Positions 28,968 to 37,818 of a DNA stretch of 64,000 nt are shown here, one piece after another. The DNA is taken from positions 124,001 to 188,000 of the forward strand of contig JAHDSF010000006.1 of the NCBI GenBank assembly GCA_018432935.1. The letters run 5' to 3'. The stretch's first letter is position 1. The number at the start of each line of letters is the position of its first letter. The stretch is from Rhodospirillales bacterium. GTDB taxonomy: Bacteria > Pseudomonadota > Alphaproteobacteria > Rhodospirillales > Shumkoniaceae. The notes under the pieces are model-generated. The model worked only from the letters and a program-made list of their open reading frames with translations. It had not been told where the DNA came from and ran no database searches. The position numbers were made by a program, and so were the translations under genes.

Positions 28968-29227
28968 CTTGCAGCTTTACTCCAGAGGCATACGTGAAGA
29001 TAGGCGGCGAAGCTCTCGGGCGTTTTCGCCACCTACCGAAGATGCAGGCAAGGAGAACACGGCGATGCCGGAGAAAGGAGCCGCTCGGTAGCTTCCGGAA
29101 CGACGGCTGTCTTGCGTGGCTCGCGCCCCGGGGCGCCTACGTCAGGGACGGCGACGCTAAGGAGGCAGAGGCGAGGAGCGCCAGGGGGACCTGAGACGTG
29201 GCGAAGACTATGGACGGAGACACGACC
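28968..29227. other. Leader region between the HhH gene and prkA
   Basis: This 260-bp stretch contains a loop-less 14-base self-complementary block GCGCCCCGGGGCGC at 29123-29136. I saw no convincing sigma-54 or sigma-70 promoter and no RNA gene. In-frame start candidates for prkA lie at its right end (GTG 29198, ATG 29210). Confidence 0.35.
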
Positions 29228-31159
29228 ATGGCCCATGGGAAGCAGACGTTCGCGGACATCATTCGCAAGGACCACGAGACGCGTCAGTCCGTGGTCTGGC
29301 GGGGCAAGCTGATCGACTACCTCGAGAAGGTCAAGGAGGACCCGTCGATCGGCCGTCTCGCCCACGCGCATCTGTTCGACGTCATCACGCGTCCCGGACT
29401 TGCGGAGCCGTCGGGTGACGAAGCGGGGAGACTGGCCAAGATCTTCGGCGACGAACCGCCCAAGATCTACAACTTCTTCAGGGACGATTTCTTCGGCATC
29501 GAGGACGTGCTCGAGCGGATCGTCCGCTATTTCCACTCCGCTGCCTTGAAGGGCGAGGAAAGCCGGCAGGTGCTCTATCTGCTGGGGCCGGTCGGGGCCG
29601 GCAAGAGTTCGCTGATGGAGCGGCTCAAGCAGGGTCTCGAGCAGGCCGACCCGATCTACATGATCGAGGACTGCCCGGTCCACGAGGAGCCGCTGCACCT
29701 GATCCCGAAGCATCTGAGACCCGAGTTCGAGAAGATGCTGGGGGTGCCGATCGAGGGCGAACTGTGCCCGATCTGCCGCTATCGCCTGGAGCACGACTAC
29801 CAAGGCCGCTACGAGGAGATGCCGGTCACCGTGATGCAATTCTCGGCGGTGCAGCGTCACGGCATCGCGGTGGTGCCGCCGGTCGATCCCAACAATCAGG
29901 ACACCTCGGTGTTGATCGGTTCGGAGGATATCTCGAAGCTCGACCGCTACTCCGAGGGCGACCCGCGCGTGCTCGACCTCAACGGCGCCTTCAACGCGGG
30001 CAACCGCGGGCTCGTCGAGTTCATCGAGATCTTCAAGAACGAAACGGAATACCTGCACGCCATCATCACGGCGACCCAGGAGAAGTTCGTGCCGGCTCCC
30101 GGCCGCCACGGGACCGTCTACGTGGATACCGTCATCATCGGCCACTCCAACGAGGCGGAATGGCGCAAGTTCCGGGCCGACCACACCAACGAGGCGATCC
30201 TCGACCGCATCGTGACGGTCAAGATCCCGTACAACCTGCGCCTTTCCGAGGAAAGCAAGATCTATCGCAAGATCCTGCGCAAGGCCGGCTTCCAGGCCCA
30301 GATCGCGCCCCATACCATCGAGGTCGCCTCGATGTTCGCGATCCTGACGCGCCTGCAGCCCTCGCCCAAATGCGACATCATGACCAAGATGAAGATCTAC
30401 AACGGCGAGGAGGTGGTCGAGAAGGGGGCGTCCAAGAAGATGGACCTCCAGGAACTGCGCGAGGACGCACCGTCGGAAGGCATGGAGGGCGTCAGCCCGC
30501 GCTTCATCATGAAGGCGATCGACAACGCGCTGTCGCAGAGCCCGCAAGGGGTCACGCCGATTCACATCCGCGAGACGCTGGTCAGGATGGTGAAGGAGGC
30601 GGAGCTGCCTGACGACACGCGGCGTCGCTATCTGGAGTTTCTGCAGGACTACATCCACAAGGCCTACCTGGACATCCTTGAGAAGGAGATCACGCGCGCC
30701 TTCGTGTACGCGTACGAAGAGCAGGCGGAGACCCTGTTCCAGAACTATCTCGACCACGCCGAGGCGTTCGCCAACCGGACCACGCTGAAGGACCGCAACA
30801 CCCGCGAGGAGCTGGAGCCGGACGAAAACTTCCTGCGCTCAATCGAGGAGCAGATCGGCATCTCGGGGCCTGCATCGGAGGGATTCCGCCAGGAAGTGAT
30901 CGCCTACCTGTGGGCCGCCGGCCGCCGCGGCGAGAAGCTGTCGTACCGCAGCTACGAGCCGCTCAAGGAAGCGGTCGAGCGCAAGCTCATGGGCTCGGTC
31001 CGCGACATCAGCCGCATCATCACCAAGGCGCGGACCCGCGACGAGGACCAGCGCGACAAGTACGAGGCGCTCCTGCGCAGCATGCTCGAAAGCGGCTACA
31101 ACGAGTACTCGGCGGAGGTGGTCCTGAAGTACGCGGCCAATCACCTGTGGAAGGACTAG
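29228..31159 (+). CDS. prkA: PrkA serine protein kinase (AAA+ type)
   Basis: The 643-residue protein has the PrkA AAA+ core with Walker A GPVGAGKSS at 120-128 and the family block around CPICRYRLEHDYQGRYEEMP. The C-terminal PrkA domain contains LQDYIHKAYLDILEKEITRAF. It is a cytoplasmic protein known as YeaG in E. coli, linked to starvation and stationary-phase stress; both kinase and protease activities have been reported for relatives. ATG 29228 is preferred for its upstream GGACGGAGA; GTG 29198 and ATG 29210 are alternatives. It heads the prkA - DUF444 - spoVR operon. Confidence 0.92.
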   Translation: MAHGKQTFADIIRKDHETRQSVVWRGKLIDYLEKVKEDPSIGRLAHAHLFDVITRPGLAEPSGDEAGRLAKIFGDEPPKIYNFFRDDFFGIEDVLERIVRYFHSAALKGEESRQVLYLLGPVGAGKSSLMERLKQGLEQADPIYMIEDCPVHEEPLHLIPKHLRPEFEKMLGVPIEGELCPICRYRLEHDYQGRYEEMPVTVMQFSAVQRHGIAVVPPVDPNNQDTSVLIGSEDISKLDRYSEGDPRVLDLNGAFNAGNRGLVEFIEIFKNETEYLHAIITATQEKFVPAPGRHGTVYVDTVIIGHSNEAEWRKFRADHTNEAILDRIVTVKIPYNLRLSEESKIYRKILRKAGFQAQIAPHTIEVASMFAILTRLQPSPKCDIMTKMKIYNGEEVVEKGASKKMDLQELREDAPSEGMEGVSPRFIMKAIDNALSQSPQGVTPIHIRETLVRMVKEAELPDDTRRRYLEFLQDYIHKAYLDILEKEITRAFVYAYEEQAETLFQNYLDHAEAFANRTTLKDRNTREELEPDENFLRSIEEQIGISGPASEGFRQEVIAYLWAAGRRGEKLSYRSYEPLKEAVERKLMGSVRDISRIITKARTRDEDQRDKYEALLRSMLESGYNEYSAEVVLKYAANHLWKD

Positions 31160-31172
31160 CTGGGGTAGTGCT

Positions 31173-32381
31173 ATGGGTGCCACGATCCGACCGTACTCGC
31201 CCGCCGAATCGCTGCATTCCGATCGAAGCGCGGGAGACCGGGCGCGTCACCGCGAGAAGATCCGCGAAGCCCTGCGCGAGAACATCGCCGACGTGATCGC
31301 CGAGCAGGCGATCATCGGCCGCTCGGGCGACACCATCATCAAGATCCCGATCCGCGGCATCAAGGAGTACCGTTTCGTCTACGGCGACAACACGCCCGGG
31401 GTCGGCGAGGGCGACGGCGACACCCAGGAAGGCGATGTGCTCGCGCGCGGCAACAAGCCGGGTCAGGGGCAGCAGGGCGTCGGCGGCAACCTTCCCGGCC
31501 AGGACTATTACGAGACCGACGTCAGCCTCGAGGAGGTGATCGAGCTGATGTTCGAGGATCTCGAGTTGCCCGACCTCGAACAGAAGGCGCTACGTCAGGT
31601 GCTGGCGCAGCGGACCACGCGGCGGCGCGGCTACAAGCACGTCGGCGTCCGCGTCCATATGGACAAGGTGCGGACCGCCAAAAGCCGCATCCGCCGCAAG
31701 CTGGCTCGCGAGCACGCGCGCCGTGCCGAAAGCGAGCCGCCGCCTCCGCCTTCCGGCAACGACAATCGGCTGGAGGAGCGGTTCCCCTACCACCGAGAGG
31801 ACTTGCGCTTCCGGCGGCGGATTCCCGATGAGGCGCTCGAGTCCAATGCCGTGGTGTTCTGCCTGATGGACACCTCGGGCTCGATGGACACCATGAAGAA
31901 GTATCTGGCGCGCAGCTTCTTCTTCCTGCTCTACCACTTCGTGCGCAGCCGCTACGACCAGGTCGACGTCGTGTTCGTCGCCCACGACACCACTGCCCGC
32001 GAAGTCTCGGAAGAGGAGTTCTTTGCCAAGGGAGAGTCCGGCGGCACCATGATCTCGTCGGGCTACCAGAAGCTGCTGGAGATCATCGAGGAACGGTACC
32101 ATCCCAGCCTGTGGAACGTGTACGCGTTCCACTGCTCGGACGGAGACAACTTCCCGCAGGACAACGAGACCGCGATCAGGCTGGCCCGTGAGTTGTGCCA
32201 GGTGTGCAACCTGTTCGGGTTCGGCGAGATCAAGCCGGACGGCGCCTCCGATTGGGGGAGCGGCTCGCTGCTGTCCGAGTTCGAGGCGATCGAGGAGCCG
32301 AACTTCCGCGCCCTCGGCATCAACGGCCGGGACGAAATCTGGCCTTGCTTCAAGGAGTTCCTGTCGAGAGAAGAGGCGTAG
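31173..32381 (+). CDS. yeaH: DUF444 family protein with VWA-type MIDAS (YeaH-like)
   Basis: The 402-residue protein has the DUF444 N-terminus (DRARHREKIREALRENI, then IIKIPIRGIKEYRF) and a Gly/Gln-rich segment (NKPGQGQQGVGGNLPGQDYY). Its C-terminal von Willebrand A-like domain has the MIDAS motif MDTSGSM and the GGTMISSGY element. It is cytoplasmic and partners genetically with prkA and spoVR in many bacteria during nutrient stress. It starts 13 bp after prkA, and spoVR follows after 5 bp. Confidence 0.92.
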   Translation: MGATIRPYSPAESLHSDRSAGDRARHREKIREALRENIADVIAEQAIIGRSGDTIIKIPIRGIKEYRFVYGDNTPGVGEGDGDTQEGDVLARGNKPGQGQQGVGGNLPGQDYYETDVSLEEVIELMFEDLELPDLEQKALRQVLAQRTTRRRGYKHVGVRVHMDKVRTAKSRIRRKLAREHARRAESEPPPPPSGNDNRLEERFPYHREDLRFRRRIPDEALESNAVVFCLMDTSGSMDTMKKYLARSFFFLLYHFVRSRYDQVDVVFVAHDTTAREVSEEEFFAKGESGGTMISSGYQKLLEIIEERYHPSLWNVYAFHCSDGDNFPQDNETAIRLARELCQVCNLFGFGEIKPDGASDWGSGSLLSEFEAIEEPNFRALGINGRDEIWPCFKEFLSREEA

Positions 32382-32386
32382 ACGAG

Positions 32387-33805
32387 ATGGCCCGAAGCTG
32401 GAGCGTGTCGGACCTGGAAACCTGGGATGCGGCGATCCGCGAGGTCGTCGCCGGGATGAATCTGGACTGCTATCCGCAGGAATTCGAGGTCTGCGACCAC
32501 GAGCAGATGCTGGGGTTGATGGCCTACTCGGGGATGCCGTCGCATTATCCCCACTGGTCGTTCGGCAAGTCGTTCGAACAGCAGAAGACGTTCTATGACT
32601 ACGGCGTCTCGGGGCTGCCATACGAGATGGTCATCAACTCGAACCCGTGCCTCGGCTACCTGATGCGCGACAACTCGCTGCTGCTGCAGGTGCTGACCAT
32701 CGCGCACGTCTACGGACACAACGACTTCTTCAAGAACAACTTCACCTTCGGCTTCACCCAGGCCGCGCGGGTGATCGAGCAGTTCAAGGCCCACGCCAAC
32801 CGCATTCGCGGCTACACCGAGGACCCGTCGATCGGACGGACGGCGGTGGAGAGGGTGCTCGATGCCGCCCATGCGCTGGCGTTCCAGTGCGAGCGCAACC
32901 CGGGGATCCGCAAGCTAAGCCGCGAAGAGCAGGTCGAGGAAGCGATCCGCAGATCGCGCCCGAAGCTGGACGCGTTCCAGAGCATTCACCGGCGCCCCGG
33001 CGTCCAGACTCCCGACCTGCAGCGCCAGCCGCTCGAGCCGGAAGAGGATTTGCTCGGTCTGGTCCGCGACCACAATCCGCGCCTGCACGACTGGGAACGC
33101 GACATCCTCGACATCGTGCGCCAGCGGATGCGCTACTTCCTGCCGCAGATCGAGACCAAGATCATGAACGAGGGGTGGGCCTGCTACACCCACCGCTACA
33201 TCATGAACAGGATCGATCTGCCGCAGGACATGCGGATGGAGTTTCTGGTCCGCCACAATCAGGTCGTGCGACCGATCCAGGGACAGATCAACCCCTACCA
33301 CCTGGGGCTGGCGATCTGGGACGATATCGCCCGGCGGGACGGCGCTGACGAGGAGGTGCATCTCCTGCCGCCGACAGAGGCGATGTTCCAGTCGCGCGAG
33401 GTCGACCGCGACGTCTCGTTCCTGCGCCGCTTCCTGACCCCCGAGCTGATGCGCAAGCTCGACCTGTTCGAGTACAAGACCGGGCGCGGCGGCGATGTCG
33501 TCGTCTCCAAGGTGTCGGACGAGGACAGCTGGCGCCAGGTCAAGGAGACGCTGATCCGCAACACCGGCATGAACTCGGTGCCGGTGATCAAGGTCGTCGA
33601 CACCGACTATCGGAGCAATCGGCACCTCCTGATGCGCCACTATTTCGACGGCCGCGAGCTCCAGCTCGAGTATGCCGAGCGCACCTTGCGCTACGTCTAC
33701 GATCTCTGGCAGCGCCCGGTGCACCTGGAAACCAGGCTCGACGGCACCGGCCGGCTGCTCGGTTTCGACGGCGACAGCTTCAGCGTCCGCACGGCGATGG
33801 ATTAG
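32387..33805 (+). CDS. spoVR: SpoVR family protein (YcgB-like)
   Basis: The 472-residue protein opens WSVSDLETWDAAIREVVAGM and contains the family blocks HYPHWSFGKSFEQQKT, YEMVINSNPCLGYLMRDNS, IAHVYGHNDFFKNN and NEGWACYTHRYIMN. It is cytoplasmic and of unknown biochemistry. In Bacillus SpoVR is needed for the spore cortex, but in proteobacteria it travels with prkA and DUF444 as a stress module. The start is ATG 32387, 5 bp after the previous stop. A perfect GC stem at 33816-33849 follows its stop. Confidence 0.92.
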   Translation: MARSWSVSDLETWDAAIREVVAGMNLDCYPQEFEVCDHEQMLGLMAYSGMPSHYPHWSFGKSFEQQKTFYDYGVSGLPYEMVINSNPCLGYLMRDNSLLLQVLTIAHVYGHNDFFKNNFTFGFTQAARVIEQFKAHANRIRGYTEDPSIGRTAVERVLDAAHALAFQCERNPGIRKLSREEQVEEAIRRSRPKLDAFQSIHRRPGVQTPDLQRQPLEPEEDLLGLVRDHNPRLHDWERDILDIVRQRMRYFLPQIETKIMNEGWACYTHRYIMNRIDLPQDMRMEFLVRHNQVVRPIQGQINPYHLGLAIWDDIARRDGADEEVHLLPPTEAMFQSREVDRDVSFLRRFLTPELMRKLDLFEYKTGRGGDVVVSKVSDEDSWRQVKETLIRNTGMNSVPVIKVVDTDYRSNRHLLMRHYFDGRELQLEYAERTLRYVYDLWQRPVHLETRLDGTGRLLGFDGDSFSVRTAMD

Positions 33806-33815
33806 CATCGAAATC

Positions 33816-33849
33816 GCGGCCCCTCCCGCCAAGCCCCCGGAGGGGCCGC
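33816..33849 (+). terminator. Stem-loop after the prkA-yeaH-spoVR operon
   Basis: GCGGCCCCTCC pairs perfectly with GGAGGGGCCGC (11 bp) across a 12-base loop, starting 10 bp after the spoVR stop. No T-run follows, so termination may need Rho, or the structure may protect the mRNA 3' end. Confidence 0.5.
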
Positions 33850-34000
33850 GTTGACCTCCGATCCCAATCCCGCTCCCGATTCGGCGGCGCCGCACGTCGT
33901 CTCTCGGCCCCTCAGGGGCGGAGGTTTCCCGCTTTTGCCATATTGTGACAGCGGCAGTCCGCAGTCCTGACGCGTCCCGTACTCGCTTGACCCGCCGCGG

Positions 34001-34027
34001 ATTATTTTCTAAACTTTAGAAAATAAT
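34001..34027. promoter_or_regulatory. 27-bp perfect palindrome, probable ROK operator
   Basis: A 13-base arm ATTATTTTCTAAA, a single central C and its exact reverse complement form a 27-bp palindrome that ends 15 bp before the GTG of the ROK regulator. It is strikingly AT-rich in a GC-rich region. ROK repressors of the NagC/XylR type bind TTTAN/AAAAT-rich palindromes of this kind, so autoregulation is inferred, together with control of the coupled transporter. Confidence 0.72.
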
Positions 34028-34042
34028 TAGGGGGTCGGGAGA

Positions 34043-35161
34043 GTGAACGTCCATCAGCGCCATGTCCTGCGCATGCTGCGCGACGACGGACCGCTGGCGC
34101 GGGGCGTGCTGGCGAAGCGCAGCCGCCTCTCGGCCACGACCATCACCCACGTCACCGCCAAGCTCCTGAGCGAGGGGTTGGTGGCGGAGATGGAGAATGG
34201 CGGCAGCGCCTCCGTCGGACGACCGGCGCAAGCGGTCCGGCTGGTCGATGACGCGCGCCAGGTCGCCGGGGTCCATATCGGGGCGGGCGGGGTGGTCGTC
34301 GCCATCACCGACCTCAAGGCGGCGCCCAAGGCGGTCGCGTCCTTTGCCTTCGACTCGGGCTCGTCCTCGCCGGAGAGCATCGTCGAGAGGACGGCGTCGC
34401 GGGTGGGAGAGCTGGCCGTGCGGGCCGGCGCCCGGCGGTTGCTGGGGGTGGGCGTCGGGGTGCCGGGTCCGGTCGACGCGGGCCGCCGCCGGGCGCTGGC
34501 CTCGATCAACATGGGATGGACCGACGTTCCCGTCGCCGAGCTGCTCGAAGAGATGCTCGGCCTGCCGGCGGTCGTCGAGCACAACGTGACCGCAATGGCC
34601 CTCGCCGAAAACCGGTACGGCATCGGCCGGCACGTCCCGGCGCTGCTTTACGTCTACCTGCGCACCGGTCTCGGCGCGGGGCTGGTGGTCGACGGCATGC
34701 CGTTCCGGCCGGGCGGCCACGGCGCGGTCGAGCTCGGCCACATACAGATTTCGTCCGACGGCGCCAGGTGCGCCTGCGGCAATACCGGCTGCGTCGAGAC
34801 CTTCGTCAGCGAACGGGCGCTGATGGAGGCCGCCGGCCTTGCCGGCGCCGCGCCGGACAATCTGCTCGCCCGGGTCGAGCCCAACCGGCAGGCCTGGGAG
34901 GCGGTGGTGCGCCACCTCACCACCGCGCTCGCCAGCGCCGTCAACCTGCTGGCGCCCGATCTGATCGTCTTCGGCGGCCATCTCGGGCAGGCTCCCGAGA
35001 GCCTGTTCGACCGCCTCAGGGCCGAGCTGCCGCCCCGGGTCATGCCGCACATGCGGAGCCTGCTGCGCATCGAGCGCGCCGGCTTCGGCGCCGATGCCGG
35101 GGCGGTCGGCGGAGCGGCGGTCGCGCTGGACCGGTTCTTCTACTCGGGGGTGCTGCCATGA
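34043..35161 (+). CDS. ROK family transcriptional regulator
   Basis: The 372-residue protein has an N-terminal winged helix (residues 1 to about 65: [20 protein letters not shown], then [16 protein letters not shown]) and a ROK sugar-kinase-like domain. The ROK zinc motif [10 protein letters not shown] follows GAVELGHIQ. The ATP phosphate loop DxGxT of true kinases reads HIGAGG, so it is a regulator rather than a kinase. GTG 34043 is the start. The 27-bp palindrome lies just upstream. Its stop overlaps the start of the permease gene by 4 bp, so regulator and transporter are co-translated. Confidence 0.87.
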   Translation: MNVHQRHVLRMLRDDGPLARGVLAKRSRLSATTITHVTAKLLSEGLVAEMENGGSASVGRPAQAVRLVDDARQVAGVHIGAGGVVVAITDLKAAPKAVASFAFDSGSSSPESIVERTASRVGELAVRAGARRLLGVGVGVPGPVDAGRRRALASINMGWTDVPVAELLEEMLGLPAVVEHNVTAMALAENRYGIGRHVPALLYVYLRTGLGAGLVVDGMPFRPGGHGAVELGHIQISSDGARCACGNTGCVETFVSERALMEAAGLAGAAPDNLLARVEPNRQAWEAVVRHLTTALASAVNLLAPDLIVFGGHLGQAPESLFDRLRAELPPRVMPHMRSLLRIERAGFGADAGAVGGAAVALDRFFYSGVLP

Positions 35162-35970
35162 GCGGTTCGACCGTCCGGCCGCCGGCCGGCCGCCGCGAAC
35201 GCGGGGGTCTTTCGTCGCGGCTGTCGAAGCTGCCGCCGATCGTCCTCAACATGGCGGCCTTCCTCGTCGGCATCGCGATCTGGGAGTTGGTAGTGTCGAC
35301 CGGCGCGGTCGTGCTGCCGGGGCCGGCCGCGGTGTTCTGGCGGGGCGTCGAGCTGGTCCAGACGGGCCAGCTGCCGCTCGACGTCCTGGCCAGCCTGAAG
35401 CGGGTTCTGATGGGCTTCACCCTGGGGGTTGCCCTTGCGGTGCCGATCGGATTCCTGATGGGCTGGTACGGCATCGCCCGCAGCCTGATCGAGCCGTACA
35501 TCCAGTTCTTCCGCATGATCCCGCCGCTGGCGGTGATCCCGCTGGCCATCGTGACGATGGGGATCGACGAGACGCCCAAGGTGTTCGTGATCTTCCTCGC
35601 CTCGTTCCTGTCCAGCGTCATCGCCACCTACCAGGGCGTTCTCAGCGTCGACGCCACCCTGATCAATGCCGCCCGCGTGCTGGGCGCGAGCGATGCCATG
35701 ATCTTCCCGCGGGTGGTGGTGCCGGCCTCGGTTCCGTTCATCCTGGTCGGGGTGCGCATCGGCCTCGGCTCCGCCTGGGCGACGGTGGTGGCTGCGGAGC
35801 TGATCGCGGCGCAGCGGGGCCTCGGCTTCCGCATGCAGCAGGCGCAGCTCTACTATGACCTGCCGACCATCTTCGTCAGCCTGGTGACCATCGGCCTTCT
35901 CGGCCTGATCATGGACCGCATCGTCCAGATGATCGACCGCCGACTGACCTCGTGGCAGGAGCGCGCATGA
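35158..35970 (+). CDS. ABC transporter permease (TauC/SsuC/nitrate type)
   Basis: The 270-residue inner-membrane permease has about six helices and the cytoplasmic EAA-like loop [20 protein letters not shown]. It belongs to the BPD_transp_1 group that works with NMT1-like binding proteins (aliphatic sulfonates, taurine, nitrate, pyrimidine precursors). ATG 35158 overlaps the ROK stop, and its own stop overlaps the ATPase start, each by 4 bp. The substrate is not evident. Confidence 0.87.
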   Translation: MSGSTVRPPAGRRERGGLSSRLSKLPPIVLNMAAFLVGIAIWELVVSTGAVVLPGPAAVFWRGVELVQTGQLPLDVLASLKRVLMGFTLGVALAVPIGFLMGWYGIARSLIEPYIQFFRMIPPLAVIPLAIVTMGIDETPKVFVIFLASFLSSVIATYQGVLSVDATLINAARVLGASDAMIFPRVVVPASVPFILVGVRIGLGSAWATVVAAELIAAQRGLGFRMQQAQLYYDLPTIFVSLVTIGLLGLIMDRIVQMIDRRLTSWQERA

Positions 35971-36767
35971 GCGACCCCAAGATCTCGTTCCGCGCGGTTT
36001 CGCGGCGGTTCGAGGCCGGCGAGCGAAGCTTTCTCGCCCTCGACAGCTTCTCTCTCGACATTGCCGACGGCGAGTTCGTCACCGTCGTCGGCCCCTCCGG
36101 CTGCGGCAAGTCGACGGCCATGAACATCGCCGCCGGCCTGCTGGCGCCGAGCGACGGCGAGGTGCTGGTCGACGGCCGCCCGGTGCAGGGCCCCGGCCCC
36201 GACCGCGGCGTGATCTTCCAGCAGTACGCGCTGTTCCCTTGGCTTACCGTGCGCCAGAACGTCGAGTTCGGGTTGCAGGTGGCCGGTATGTCGAAGGCCG
36301 AGCGGCGGCGGGTCTCGGACCGCTTCATCGAGCTGGTCGGGCTCGCCGACTTCGCCGACGCGTTGCCGAAGACGCTTTCGGGCGGCATGAAGCAGCGCTG
36401 CGCCATCGCCCGCGCCTATGCGGTCGATCCCACCATGCTGCTGATGGACGAGCCGTTCGGGGCACTGGACGCGCTGACCCGGGTCGTCATGCAGGACCAG
36501 CTTCTGGTCACCTGGGGCCGCGAGCGGCGCACCGTGATGTTCATCACCCACGACGTCGACGAGGCGGTGTACCTCGCCAACCGGGTCGTCATCATGGCGA
36601 CGCGGCCGGGCCGGCTGTACGAGATCGTGGCCGTCGACCTGCCCTATCCCCGCAGCGAGGAGATCCGCCTCTCGCCCGAGTTCGCCACGATCCGCAACCG
36701 GGTGTGGCACGCCGTCTATCACCAGCCGAAATCGGAAACCAGCAGTGACAGGAGGGAGGATCCATGA
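35967..36767 (+). CDS. ABC transporter ATP-binding protein (TauB/SsuB type)
   Basis: The 266-residue ATPase has Walker [10 protein letters not shown] at about 45-53, Q-loop [10 protein letters not shown], signature [15 protein letters not shown], Walker [16 protein letters not shown] and the H-loop FITHDVDEA. It energises the preceding permease. The start at ATG 35967 and its stop both overlap neighbours by 4 bp, giving one translationally coupled unit with the binding protein. Confidence 0.92.
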   Translation: MSDPKISFRAVSRRFEAGERSFLALDSFSLDIADGEFVTVVGPSGCGKSTAMNIAAGLLAPSDGEVLVDGRPVQGPGPDRGVIFQQYALFPWLTVRQNVEFGLQVAGMSKAERRRVSDRFIELVGLADFADALPKTLSGGMKQRCAIARAYAVDPTMLLMDEPFGALDALTRVVMQDQLLVTWGRERRTVMFITHDVDEAVYLANRVVIMATRPGRLYEIVAVDLPYPRSEEIRLSPEFATIRNRVWHAVYHQPKSETSSDRREDP

Positions 36768-37735
36768 CCATTTCCAGACGCCGCTTCCTGGCCGCTTCCG
36801 CCGCCACCAGCATCCTCGCCGTAACCGGCGGCGCGCGCGCCCAGTCCAAGAAGATCCGCGTCGGCTACATCGCCGACTATTTCGGGACCAGCCTGACCGC
36901 CATCGCGAGCGACCAGAAGCTGTGGGCCAAGCACGGGCTTGACCCCGAGCTCAAGGTCTTCACCAACGGCCCGATCCAGATCCAGGCGCTCGGAGCCGGC
37001 AGCCTCGACTTCGGCTATGTCGGGCCGGGCGCGCTGTGGCTGCCGGCCAGCGGCAAGGCGAAGGTGATCGCCATGAACACGCTCGGCCTCGCCGACCGCG
37101 TGATCGCCCAGGCGGGGTTCAAGACGATGGCCGACCTCAAGGGCAAGAAGGTCGGGGTGCCCGAGGGCACCTCGGGGGACATGCTGCTGCGCCTCGCGCT
37201 CGCCAAGGCGGGCATGAAGATCGAGGACGTCGAGGCGGTGAAGATGGACCCCAGCACGGTGGTCTCGGCGTTCGCCTCCAAGCAGGTTGCCGGCGCCGGC
37301 ATCTGGTACCCGCTGGTGGCGGTGATCAAGCAGCACGTTCCCGACCTCGTCGAGGTCGCCAAGAGCGCCGACTTCTTCCCCGCCAACTCGTTCCCGAGCG
37401 CCTTCGTGTGCCGCAACGAGGTGGCCGAAGCCGATCCGGAGACGGTGAAGAGGATGATCGCGGTGCTGAAGGAGGCCAACGACTTCCGTATCGCCGACGT
37501 CAAGCGGTCGGTCGCCATCACCGCCAAGTTCCTAGGCGTGCCCGAGGCGCCGCTCGCCACCGAGTCCGAGAACGGCAAGTACCTCACCAGCGCCGAGCTG
37601 GTGGCAATGACCAAGGACGGCACCGTCGCTAAGTGGCTGTCCGGGCTCAACCAGCAGTTCGTCGGTTTCGGCAAGCTCGACAAGCCGCTGGACCCGAAGG
37701 ACTACTACCTCGCCGAACTCTACGTGAACGGGTAA
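36764..37735 (+). CDS. NMT1/SsuA-like ABC substrate-binding protein
   Basis: The 323-residue protein begins [16 protein letters not shown], a twin-arginine signal with cleavage near ARAQ. The mature part follows the NMT1/THI5 layout (KIRVGYIADYFGTSLTAIAS, the GAGSLDFGYVGPGAL stretch, then LKGKKVGVPEGTSGDMLL). It should deliver substrate to the coupled permease from the periplasm. Sulfonates, nitrate, thiamine precursors or other small anions and heterocycles are possible. AGGAGGGAGG precedes ATG 36764. Confidence 0.85.
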   Translation: MTISRRRFLAASAATSILAVTGGARAQSKKIRVGYIADYFGTSLTAIASDQKLWAKHGLDPELKVFTNGPIQIQALGAGSLDFGYVGPGALWLPASGKAKVIAMNTLGLADRVIAQAGFKTMADLKGKKVGVPEGTSGDMLLRLALAKAGMKIEDVEAVKMDPSTVVSAFASKQVAGAGIWYPLVAVIKQHVPDLVEVAKSADFFPANSFPSAFVCRNEVAEADPETVKRMIAVLKEANDFRIADVKRSVAITAKFLGVPEAPLATESENGKYLTSAELVAMTKDGTVAKWLSGLNQQFVGFGKLDKPLDPKDYYLAELYVNG

Positions 37736-37740
37736 GTCAC

Positions 37741-37813
37741 GCCCTCCCGCATCGCGGGAGAGGGCTGCGGGCACCGGGCCCCTCCCTCTCCCGCAGGGCG
37801 GGCGAGGGAAGCC
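37741..37813. repeat. Two tandem CCCTC/GAGGG hairpins between convergent genes
   Basis: The first hairpin, GCCCTCCCGC-ATC-GCGGGAGAGGGC at 37741-37765, is followed by a second C/T-rich and G-rich pair at about 37780-37813. They fill the gap between the NMT1-like gene and the convergent lacI-type gene. They belong to the same visual family as the hairpins at 91-124, 16323-16425 and 50269-50368, and may act as a bidirectional terminator. Confidence 0.5.
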
Positions 37814-37818
37814 TATGC

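Noticed and set aside
29123..29136. GCGCCCCGGGGCGC as an operator before prkA
   Set aside because: It has no spacer, low information in GC-rich DNA and no link to a known regulator motif.
34043..35161. ROK protein as a sugar kinase
   Set aside because: The ATP phosphate-binding DxGxT is replaced by HIGAGG and an N-terminal winged helix is present.
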